From Verrucomicrobiota bacterium (GTDB taxonomy: Bacteria; Verrucomicrobiota; Verrucomicrobiia; Opitutales; UBA953): a DNA stretch of 6,136 bases. The DNA is taken from positions 1 through 6,136 of the forward strand of contig RFQN01000087.1 of assembly GCA_009924965.1 (NCBI GenBank), read 5' to 3'. Position 1 is the stretch's first letter; each line of letters opens with the position of its first letter. The translations under genes were made by a program, and so were the position numbers. Positions 1 through 6,136 of this stretch are shown piece after piece. The notes beneath the pieces are model-generated. The model was not told the DNA's origin. It saw nothing but the letters and a program-made list of their open reading frames with translations, and ran no database searches.

Positions 1-96
1 CGCGAGGCAGGCGGCGAGCTGGGCTTCGGCTTCGTGGGCGAAGCGGTCGCCCATGCCGAGGGAGAATTTGCCGATGACGAGAGGTTGGGAGGACAT
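1..96 (-). CDS. N-terminal fragment of a tagaturonate-epimerase-like (UxaE-type) protein, cut by the window edge
   Basis: Reading leftward from the ATG at 96-94, 32 codons stay open to base 1. The visible protein begins MSSQPLVIGKFSLGMGDRFA and continues HEAEAQLAACLA. The FSxGxGDRFxH...AQL pattern resembles the beginning of tagaturonate epimerase family proteins, for example the SFGTGDR segment of the Thermotoga UxaE enzyme. That enzyme interconverts tagaturonate and fructuronate in uronate breakdown. Only about 7% of a normal ~450-500 residue protein is visible, so the assignment rests on one motif. The gene is divergent from leuB across a 160-bp gap. The mRNA upstream of the ATG is pyrimidine-rich (CCTCCTTCTTATCC) and lacks a ribosome binding site. 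I am fairly sure the reading frame is real and unsure of the function; another sugar isomerase or aldolase-like family is possible. Confidence 0.55.
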   Translation of the reverse strand, partial: MSSQPLVIGKFSLGMGDRFAHEAEAQLAACLA

Positions 97-256
97 AACT
101 TGGATAAGAAGGAGGCCGACCCAAACGGAAGTCCTGTCCGACTGCAATACTGGGCCGAGGGAAAGGGCCGTCGTTTGGATGCAATTAAGCCGGAACCAGT
201 CCGCTTCTCCTTGCCCTCCGGCGGGCCGTTGCCCTTAACTGACGCCCCTTTCTCCT
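97..256. promoter_or_regulatory. Divergent intergenic region between the epimerase-like gene and leuB
   Basis: This 160-bp gap separates two outward-facing genes and so should hold both promoters. No convincing pair of sigma-70 boxes is visible. The best leuB candidate is TTGCCC (211-216) with TTAACT (235-240), 18 bp apart, which matches the consensus only weakly. An AAGGAGG at 109-115 on the + strand has no start codon at a usable distance and is probably chance. No leucine-rich leader peptide, T-box or attenuator was recognised. Confidence 0.35.
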
Positions 257-1351
257 ATGCACCTGAAGATTGCTGTCCTGCCTGGCGATTACATCGGCCC
301 TGAAGTCATGGCCGCCGCCCTGCCCGTCCTTGAAGCGGTCCTGAAGAAGTCAGGCCACACCCTGGAGCACTCCACGCACGACGTGGGCGGCGCCGGCATC
401 GACCACCATGGCAAGGCCCTGCCGGACTCGACCCTCGAGGCCTGCCGCGCGGCGGACGCCATCCTCTTCGGTTCCGTCGGCGGCCCCAAGTGGGAGAAGT
501 TGCCCCCGGCCGAACAGCCGGAGCGCGCCTCCCTCCTGCCCCTCCGCAAGCACTTCACCCTCTACGCCAACGTCCGCCCGGGCCTGCTGCTGAAGAACCT
601 CATCGACACCTCGCCCATCCGCCCGGACCGCATCCCGAACGGCGTGGACATGGTCTGCATCCGCGAGCTCACCGGCGGCCTCTACTTCGGCGCCAAGTCC
701 ACCAAGGAGATCGACGGCGGCGACATCGAAGCCATCGACACCATGGTCTACCGCAAGTCGGAGATCGAGCGCATCACCGACGTCGCCATCGCGACCGCCC
801 GCGCCCGCCGCAAGCACATCACCTTGGTCGACAAGGCCAACGTGCTGCAGACCTCCGTCCTCTGGCGCAAGGTCGTGGCCGAACGCCTCAAGGCCACCGC
901 GCCGGACATCACCCTCGCCGTGATGTACATCGACAACGCGGCGATGCAGCTCGTGCTCAAGCCCTCCCAGTTCGACGTGCTCCTCACCGAGAACATGTTC
1001 GGCGACATCCTCTCCGACGAGATGGCCGTCATCTGCGGCTCCCTCGGCATGATGGCCTCCGCTTCCCTCGGCGCGAACCGCAACCGCCACGGCTACGGCT
1101 ACGGCCTCTACGAGCCCTCCGGCGGTACCGCCCCGGACATCGCCGGCCAGGACAAGGCCAACCCCTGCGCCCAGATCCTTTCCGTCGCCCTCATGCTCCG
1201 TCACTCCTTCGGCCTCGAAGCCGAAGCCAAGGCCATCGAGCTCGCGGTCGAGAAGACCATCGCCGAAGGCATCCGTACCGCGGACATCGCCGGCGGCGGT
1301 AAGGCCGTGGGCACGAAGGCCATGGGCGCGGCTATCCTGGCCCGACTCTGA
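257..1351 (+). CDS. leuB: 3-isopropylmalate dehydrogenase
   Basis: A cytoplasmic NAD-dependent enzyme that oxidises and decarboxylates (2R,3S)-3-isopropylmalate to 4-methyl-2-oxopentanoate, the third step of leucine synthesis. The 364 residues are full length for the family. The substrate site is complete: R97 and R107 in RKHFTLYANVRP, R136 and Y143 in CIRELTGGLYFG, K193 in VDKANVL, and D226, D250 and D254 for the divalent metal. The spacing of the three Asp is the same as in the Thermus enzyme. The cofactor-binding segment GGTAPDIAGQDKANP (289-303) is typical of NAD-dependent LeuB rather than tartrate or isocitrate dehydrogenases. One oddity is GDYIGPE at 10-16, where most relatives have GDGIGPE. 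The ATG at 257 puts this motif at the usual distance from the N-terminus. It has no Shine-Dalgarno sequence; the leader reads CCCCTTTCTCCT. No leuA, leuC or leuD lies alongside; the next gene starts 2 bp after the stop. Confidence 0.96.
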   Translation: MHLKIAVLPGDYIGPEVMAAALPVLEAVLKKSGHTLEHSTHDVGGAGIDHHGKALPDSTLEACRAADAILFGSVGGPKWEKLPPAEQPERASLLPLRKHFTLYANVRPGLLLKNLIDTSPIRPDRIPNGVDMVCIRELTGGLYFGAKSTKEIDGGDIEAIDTMVYRKSEIERITDVAIATARARRKHITLVDKANVLQTSVLWRKVVAERLKATAPDITLAVMYIDNAAMQLVLKPSQFDVLLTENMFGDILSDEMAVICGSLGMMASASLGANRNRHGYGYGLYEPSGGTAPDIAGQDKANPCAQILSVALMLRHSFGLEAEAKAIELAVEKTIAEGIRTADIAGGGKAVGTKAMGAAILARL

Positions 1352-1353
1352 GC

Positions 1354-1647
1354 GTGGACGAAGAAGCCCGACAGCGCGCGGCCGAACGGAGACGGGAAGC
1401 CGTGTGCAGTCCGTTCATGCGGATCACGCGCTTCCCCGTAGACGTCGCCCGCGAACTGCTGGACGCCGGCTACTACCGCGTCGACCAGCTCGCCGGGCGT
1501 TCGCCGGAGACGCTGCTGTCGGAGATCAAGGCCCGCAACAAAGCCGCCCTGCCCGCCCACTTCCTGCCGGCCCTGAAGATGGCCGTCTATTTCGCCGAAT
1601 CCGATAGCCCCGACCCGAAGAAGCTGTTCTTGGATCAGTGGCAGTGA
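1354..1647 (+). CDS. Small helix-hairpin-helix protein resembling the Cdd1 family
   Basis: A 97-residue soluble protein with no signal peptide or membrane segment. Residues 22-60 (MRITRFP, then DVARELLDAGYYRVDQLAG, then RSPETLLSEI) look like a helix-hairpin-helix unit. The C-terminal part has MAVYFAE (76-82) followed by PDPKKL and a final QWQ. This order resembles the Cdd1 ('pathogenicity locus') family, whose members have a hairpin, LAGRDPEEL-like, AVYFAE and a Trp-rich end. The canonical IPGVG turn is degenerate here (RFPVDV). The name Cdd1 does not imply virulence, and the biochemical role of the family is not established; the hairpin suggests nucleic-acid or protein binding. The GTG at 1354 starts 2 bp after the leuB stop, which favours co-transcription and coupling. 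GTG at 1402 (GGAG at 1388-1391, 10 bp upstream) and ATG at 1417 are possible later starts, since residues 1-21 are charged and precede the recognisable domain. Confidence 0.7.
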   Translation: MDEEARQRAAERRREAVCSPFMRITRFPVDVARELLDAGYYRVDQLAGRSPETLLSEIKARNKAALPAHFLPALKMAVYFAESDSPDPKKLFLDQWQ

Positions 1648-1668
1648 ACGCGGGATAGCGCGTAGGTC

Positions 1669-1703
1669 ACGGAGTACGGAGTGCAAATTACAGATTACGG
1701 AGG
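1669..1703 (+). repeat. Heptad repeat array, left (five 7-bp units)
   Basis: Five consecutive 7-bp units read ACGGAGT, ACGGAGT, GCAAATT, ACAGATT, ACGGAGG. The third unit is the most degenerate. The array begins 21 bp after the stop of the helix-hairpin-helix gene. It is the reverse-oriented counterpart of the array at 1764-1798. Bases 1687-1702 can pair with 1780-1795. It contains GGAGG at the right end but no start codon follows at a usable distance. Confidence 0.8.
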
Positions 1704-1795
1704 AATAAACCGAGATCAGGGTTGAGGTCTGGGGCGAGGATAGTTCGATGCACTTCAGCCAACTCTACTGTACTCTGTACTCTGTAATCTGTAAT
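1687..1795 (+). other. Potential long hairpin formed by opposed heptad arrays
   Basis: Bases 1687-1702 and 1780-1795 are reverse complements at 15 of 16 positions, and the remaining position can form a G-U wobble in RNA. The arms enclose 77 nt. No T-tract follows the right arm, which is instead followed by CCTCCCACGTCCCCC, so it does not look like a standard intrinsic terminator. In a read-through transcript it would sit immediately before the ThuA-domain gene and could influence termination, processing or translation; that role is inference. Confidence 0.55.
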
Positions 1796-1798
1796 CCT
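1764..1798 (-). repeat. Heptad repeat array, right (five 7-bp units, inverted)
   Basis: Five consecutive 7-bp units read on the + strand as TCTACTG, TACTCTG, TACTCTG, TAATCTG, TAATCCT. On the minus strand these have the same form as the units at 1669-1703 (A-C/T-rich variants of ACGGAGT and ACAGATT). The array ends 12 bp before the chosen ATG of the ThuA-domain gene. The 7-bp phase keeps one reading frame open through the array, which falsely extends the downstream gene to an ATG at 1748. Confidence 0.8.
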
Positions 1799-1810
1799 CC
1801 CACGTCCCCC

Positions 1811-2836
<1,026 letters not shown>

Positions 2837-2897
2837 GCGTTCAGCCTCAGAGCATCGGGTCGTTTGCGTTTCGGAGCAATCCGCCTAGGTTAGCGAC

Positions 2898-3557
2898 ATG
2901 GTCCCTTCCATCGTCGTGCCGGTGATGACCCTCGGGAACTGCGTCTTCCTGCCGCAGCAGCTCCTGCCGCTGCGCATCTTCGAGCCGCGTTACCGCCTGA
3001 TGCTCAAGGAAGCGCTGGCCGGCAACCGGATGTTCGCGGTCTCGCAATTAGACGAGGACCGCCTCTCGCCCGACGACGAAGAACCGCCCTGCCCCTACAC
3101 CTGCGTCGGCCGCATCGCGGGGCACGTCGAGCTGGAGGACGGCACCAGCCACCTCGTGCTGGAAGGACTCCGTCGCGCCAAGGTGCTGAAGGTCCAACGC
3201 CGCACGCCTTACCCGCGTCTCGAGATCGCGCCGTTGGCCGAGGAGGACATCGTCGACCCGCTGGGCTGCACCCGTGACGTGGCCCGCATCATGGCCTTCT
3301 CCGAGCGACTCATCGGTGAGCTCGGCGCAGATGCGCAACCGTTGATCGAACGCCTCCGCGGACTCGCCAACCAACCAGGACTGTTGGCCGACGCGGCCGC
3401 TGGCCACCTCATCACCGAGACGACCGTGCGCCGCCGGCTCCTGGAATGCCTGTCACCCCAACAACGGCTCATCCTCGTCGCCGACCAACTCGCGCGCTTG
3501 GAAGCCGAGCGCAGTTTGGGCGAGCAAGGCCAGGACCTTGACCCTGGGATGAATTAA
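2898..3557 (+). CDS. Stand-alone Lon substrate-binding (LON) domain protein
   Basis: A 219-residue cytoplasmic protein made almost entirely of one LON N-terminal domain. The start is diagnostic: VPVMTLGNCVFLPQQLLPLR (7-26) followed by IFEPRYRLML, matching the 'PLFPLG.VLFPG..LPLHIFEPRY' opening of the family. Next come MFAVSQL, a short acidic insert (DEDRLSPDDEEPPCPYTCVG), the VELEDGTSHLVLEG segment and YPRLEIAPL. Residues from about 125 to 205 are helical. No AAA+ ATPase or Ser-Lys protease domain follows, so it is not a Lon protease. Such single-domain proteins are widespread; a role in binding unfolded proteins or peptides is assumed from Lon but not proven. The ATG at 2898 is the natural start, with only a weak AGG upstream; ATG at 2925 would cut into the first strand. 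It may be co-transcribed with the ThuA gene but has no obvious functional link to it. Confidence 0.88.
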   Translation: MVPSIVVPVMTLGNCVFLPQQLLPLRIFEPRYRLMLKEALAGNRMFAVSQLDEDRLSPDDEEPPCPYTCVGRIAGHVELEDGTSHLVLEGLRRAKVLKVQRRTPYPRLEIAPLAEEDIVDPLGCTRDVARIMAFSERLIGELGADAQPLIERLRGLANQPGLLADAAAGHLITETTVRRRLLECLSPQQRLILVADQLARLEAERSLGEQGQDLDPGMN

Positions 3558-3563
3558 AGCGGA

Positions 3564-3611
3564 GGGGACACGCGGGCAAGTGAGCATGGGGACACGCGGG
3601 AAGAGAGCCAT
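3564..3611 (+). repeat. Two-copy 24-bp tandem repeat between convergent genes
   Basis: Copy 1 (3564-3587) and copy 2 (3588-3611) both begin with GGGGACACGCGGG and end in CAT. The intervening 8 bases differ by a small shift and a substitution (CAAGTGAG against AAGAGAGC). The repeat fills most of the 75 bp between the stop of the LON gene and the stop of the BNR-4 gene. No stable terminator hairpin with a T-tract was found on either strand in this gap; a short GCC-ATAAA-GGC inverted repeat lies at 3607-3617. Confidence 0.75.
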
Positions 3612-3632
3612 AAAGGCCGACAAACGCGCGCC

Positions 3633-4952
3633 CTAAGGCTTCTTTACTTTGATGACCTTTAGCTCCGAGGCCTCGGGCCAGGGCTGAGGACGCGGACGAT
3701 CGCGGTTCGCGTCCAACGTCTCCCAGACCAATCGATACGTGAAGTCCGTGGACTCGGCGCCGAGGTCGGCCACCTGCCGCTTCTTCATCCCTTCAAAGGT
3801 CGATACCACTTGCAACGCACCAGCGGGCATGAGCAGGCCCTTTTTCGGGAGCTTGGCGTCGGGGATCGGCTGCAACGTCTGGTCGTCCAGGATCCACGTG
3901 CCAGAGCCATGCGGGTAGCGGTAGCTGAGCGTCAGTTTGCCGTCGCCGATCGGTTCGACCGCGCCGACGGACACCTCGCCAACGATGGTCCCACCGCCGG
4001 AGAACTCCCAACGATAGCCTTTCCAGTCGCTCACCTGGATGATCGCCCAACCCTCCGGCTCGCGGCGGGCGGCATAGATCTGCAGGTCGCCGTGGGCGTC
4101 GTATTTATGATAAGTCAGGATCACCCGCGCCCGCGTGTCGAAACCGAGGTGCAGGTTGGAATTGATGATGCCGCCCTTGGCCGGGACCGGGTCGACCACT
4201 TCCCCCGTCTGCACGGTGATCGGCAACTTCAGTTCCTTGCCCGCCGAGTCGACCCAATGCACGAGGTCGGCGGACTTCGCATACGTCAGGTCGTGGTTCG
4301 TCGAGCAATCGGGCGTGTCGCGCCAGACCCAGCACAAATGGAACATACCGTCGGGGCCCAGCTGCGGCACCGTGCAGTAAGCGTTCATCTTGCCTTGGCC
4401 GTTGGTCAACGGCGTCGCCAGCAGGCGCGTCCACTTCTGCGTCGACTCATCGTAGGCGTTGTAAAGGTCATCGCCGCTGCCGCTTTGCCCATCGCGGTAA
4501 CGGTAGATGAGCCGCCCCGCCTTATCCTGCAGGAAGACCGGATACGTCATCCGTTGCTCGCGCTCGCCGACCATCGGCGCCGCAGCCAACGTGGAGATAT
4601 CGCCTGGCTTCGTCGTCCGGAAATACACCAGCGGCACCACGTGCATGTTGCCCGACACATGGAGCTGGCCCGCGCGATCCAGGGCGAGCGTCACGTAGTT
4701 ATGCGAATCCCAGGCGACCGAAGTCGGGAGCTGCTGGTAGACCCACTTCTCCTGGTCGAGCCGACGCTGGGCCACCGTCAGTTGGCGCTCGGCGTTGTAG
4801 TAAGCGACGTATTGATGGGGAGGGGCCGTGAGCAGGGCGAAATTGACCGGGTGGCCCGACCAGACCTTATCCACGGTCAGGACATCGGGCACGGGTGGAG
4901 CCGCCTGCCCCAAGCAAAAGGAGCCCAAGAGGGCTAAAAGACGGTAAAACAT
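3633..4952 (-). CDS. Secreted BNR-4 propeller protein, ulvan-lyase-like (PL24/PL25-type)
   Basis: A 439-residue exported protein. Residues 1-18 (MFYRLLALLGSFCLGQAA) are a signal peptide ending near GQA|AP. The rest matches the BNR_4 family, predicted to form a seven-bladed beta-propeller. Hallmarks are WDSHNYVTLALD (81-92), LHVSGNMH (97-104), MTYPVF (135-140), YRYRDGQSGSGDD (150-162), HLCWVWRDTPD...NHDLTYAKS (205-227) and GIINSNLHLGFD (261-272). BNR_4 includes the PL24 and PL25 ulvan lyases, which cleave uronate-containing algal polysaccharide by beta-elimination. The pairs H84/H104 and Y137/R153 have the same spacings, 20 and 16 residues, as I recall for the catalytic His/His and Tyr/Arg of PL25. 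A lyase activity is therefore plausible, but many BNR_4 proteins are uncharacterised and the substrate is unknown. It is divergent from the Fur-family gene across 146 bp. The ATG has no Shine-Dalgarno sequence (GTTAACAATAAAACAGCC upstream). Confidence 0.88.
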   Translation of the reverse strand: MFYRLLALLGSFCLGQAAPPVPDVLTVDKVWSGHPVNFALLTAPPHQYVAYYNAERQLTVAQRRLDQEKWVYQQLPTSVAWDSHNYVTLALDRAGQLHVSGNMHVVPLVYFRTTKPGDISTLAAAPMVGEREQRMTYPVFLQDKAGRLIYRYRDGQSGSGDDLYNAYDESTQKWTRLLATPLTNGQGKMNAYCTVPQLGPDGMFHLCWVWRDTPDCSTNHDLTYAKSADLVHWVDSAGKELKLPITVQTGEVVDPVPAKGGIINSNLHLGFDTRARVILTYHKYDAHGDLQIYAARREPEGWAIIQVSDWKGYRWEFSGGGTIVGEVSVGAVEPIGDGKLTLSYRYPHGSGTWILDDQTLQPIPDAKLPKKGLLMPAGALQVVSTFEGMKKRQVADLGAESTDFTYRLVWETLDANRDRPRPQPWPEASELKVIKVKKP

Positions 4953-5066
4953 GGCTGTTTTATTGTTAACTCTGTCACCATCAGTAGGTTAAATGTTCCT
5001 TACCCTCTAGTGTTTCTTTAGATTATCGTGCCCAGATACCCGACCAACCCCCTTCTCTCTTGCACT

Positions 5067-5081
5067 TTGGAATCATTCCAA
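5067..5081. promoter_or_regulatory. Fur/PerR/Zur-type operator, box 1
   Basis: TTGGAATCATTCCAA is a perfect 7-1-7 palindrome around C5074. Its AATNATT core is the one shared by Fur (TGATAATNATTATCA), PerR (TTATAATNATTATAA) and Bacillus-type Zur boxes. It ends 17 bp before the start codon of the Fur-family gene, so direct autoregulation is likely. Confidence 0.75.
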
Positions 5082-5093
5082 CTCATTCGCTAC

Positions 5094-5108
5094 TTAGAAT
5101 GATTCAAA
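5094..5108. promoter_or_regulatory. Fur/PerR/Zur-type operator, box 2, overlapping the start codon
   Basis: TTAGAATGATTCAAA is an imperfect 7-1-7 palindrome (5 of 7 arm positions pair) with the same AATNATT core as box 1. The two centres are 27 bp apart, about two and a half helical turns. It covers the ATG at 5099-5101, so a bound repressor would block transcription initiation or elongation at the very start of the gene. Confidence 0.55.
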
Positions 5109-5551
5109 AGCTATCAGAGCACGACCGGGAGAAGCTGCAAGAGTCCCTGGCGACCACCGGCCAAAAGGTGACTCCGCAGCGCGAAATCGTCTTTGCCGTC
5201 CTCCTCGCCAAGCGCGACCACCCTACCGTCGAAGACGTCTTCCAACGGGCCCGTGAGTCGATGCCCGGCCTCTCCTTGGCCACCGTCTACAACTGCCTCG
5301 AGACCTTCGTCGGTTGCGGCCTCGTCCGCCAGGTCAACCACGAGCGCGAATCCACGCGCTATTGCCCCAACCTCGCCCCGCACGCGCATTTCCGCGATGA
5401 GGCCACCGGACGCGTGCACGACATCGAACTCCCGCCGGAGATCCTCCAGAACCTCCGCTCCATCCTGCCGCCCGGCTTCAACTCCGAGACCATCGAAATC
5501 AGCTTCCATGGCCGCTCGCAGGACCACGCCCCCCGCCCTTCTTCCAACTAA
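5099..5551 (+). CDS. Fur-superfamily metal-dependent repressor lacking structural zinc cysteines
   Basis: A 150-residue cytoplasmic DNA-binding protein. Residues 22-80 form the winged helix: QKVTPQREIVFAVL, DHPTVEDVFQRARE, LSLATVYNCLETF and GLVRQV. The dimerisation and metal domain follows (81-138: HERESTRYCPNLAPHAHF, TGRVHDIELP, SETIEISFHG). Aligned to PerR, the regulatory site reads H41, C89, H95, H97, D108, with Cys in place of the usual Asp. Both structural zinc CxxC pairs are gone: HFRDEATG replaces the usual HFxCxxCG, and FHGRSQDH replaces the C-terminal CxxC region. Total cysteines are C66, C73 and C89. The C89-x5-H95-x-H97 spacing recalls Streptomyces Zur, but Fur, PerR, Mur or a family-specific regulator are equally possible. 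ATG 5099 is preferred over TTG 5060, whose extra codons run through operator box 1; no Shine-Dalgarno sequence helps. The gene sits 15 bp upstream of sufC, suggesting control of Fe-S assembly. Confidence 0.9.
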   Translation: MIQKLSEHDREKLQESLATTGQKVTPQREIVFAVLLAKRDHPTVEDVFQRARESMPGLSLATVYNCLETFVGCGLVRQVNHERESTRYCPNLAPHAHFRDEATGRVHDIELPPEILQNLRSILPPGFNSETIEISFHGRSQDHAPRPSSN

Positions 5552-5566
5552 CCCTCTCTTCCTTCC

Positions 5567-6136
<570 letters not shown>

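Noticed and set aside
109..115. AAGGAGG ribosome-binding-like sequence on + strand
   Set aside because: No ATG, GTG or TTG at 5-12 bp downstream that opens a plausible gene; likely chance in a purine-rich stretch.
34..303. 89-codon frame on + strand from ATG 34
   Set aside because: It overlaps the epimerase-like start on the opposite strand, runs through the divergent promoter gap and into leuB in another frame; composition is not protein-like.
350..1204. Long 284-codon frame on the minus strand
   Set aside because: Lies entirely opposite leuB; its Gly/Val/Ala/Asp-rich repeats such as VAVAVAVAV are what antisense of high-GC codons produces.
490..1302. 270-codon + strand frame rich in Arg, His and Pro
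   Set aside because: Out-of-frame shadow of leuB; RRRR/HRR low-complexity composition matches no family.
3607..3617. GCC-ATAAA-GGC as an intrinsic terminator
   Set aside because: The stem is only 3 bp and no T-tract follows on either strand.
3810..4937. 375-codon + strand frame opposite the BNR-4 gene
   Set aside because: The minus-strand gene has a signal peptide and clear family motifs; the + frame is its antisense shadow.
5060..5098. TTG at 5060 as start of the Fur-family protein
   Set aside because: The 13 extra residues are encoded by operator box 1 and its flank, and ATG 5099 gives the usual family N-terminus.
5095..5100. TAGAAT as a -10 box for the Fur-family gene
   Set aside because: Transcription would start after the ATG at 5099, no matching -35 lies 16-18 bp upstream, and the bases are better explained as part of operator box 2.

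Overview
The window looks like high-GC chromosomal DNA from a Verrucomicrobiota bacterium, most likely Opitutae/Opitutales-like. This is inferred from gene content and style only: a secreted ThuA-domain protein, a secreted BNR-4 (ulvan-lyase-like) propeller protein, the start of what looks like a tagaturonate-epimerase-type sugar-acid enzyme, a SUF-type Fe-S gene and very C-rich third codon positions. No start codon has a clear Shine-Dalgarno sequence, and several are preceded by pyrimidine-rich leaders. No rRNA, tRNA, CRISPR or transposase gene was seen.

Layout. 1-96 (-): first 32 codons of a sugar-acid epimerase-like gene, running off the left edge and divergent from leuB. 257-1351 (+): leuB, 3-isopropylmalate dehydrogenase of leucine synthesis. 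1354-1647 (+): a small helix-hairpin-helix protein of Cdd1 type, beginning 2 bp after leuB. 1648-1810: intergenic region with two oppositely oriented arrays of a 7-bp repeat that can fold into a 16-bp stem. 1811-2836 (+): secreted ThuA-domain protein. 2898-3557 (+): stand-alone Lon substrate-binding-domain protein. 3564-3611: two-copy 24-bp tandem repeat between convergent genes. 3633-4952 (-): secreted BNR-4 seven-bladed propeller protein that keeps the His/His/Tyr/Arg set of PL24/PL25 ulvan lyases. 5067-5108: two Fur-type 7-1-7 operators. 5099-5551 (+): Fur-superfamily regulator lacking the structural zinc cysteines. 5567-6136 (+, cut by the right edge): sufC.

How it fits together. The most coherent unit is the right end. 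An unusual Fur-family regulator has one operator just upstream of its start codon and a second overlapping it, and it is followed 15 bp later by sufC. This suggests an autoregulated fur-suf operon in which metal or redox state controls Fe-S cluster assembly. The left and middle parts combine amino-acid biosynthesis (leuB) with secreted or catabolic carbohydrate functions (epimerase-like, ThuA, BNR-4), which would fit a polysaccharide-degrading lifestyle. The links between these carbohydrate genes are inference.
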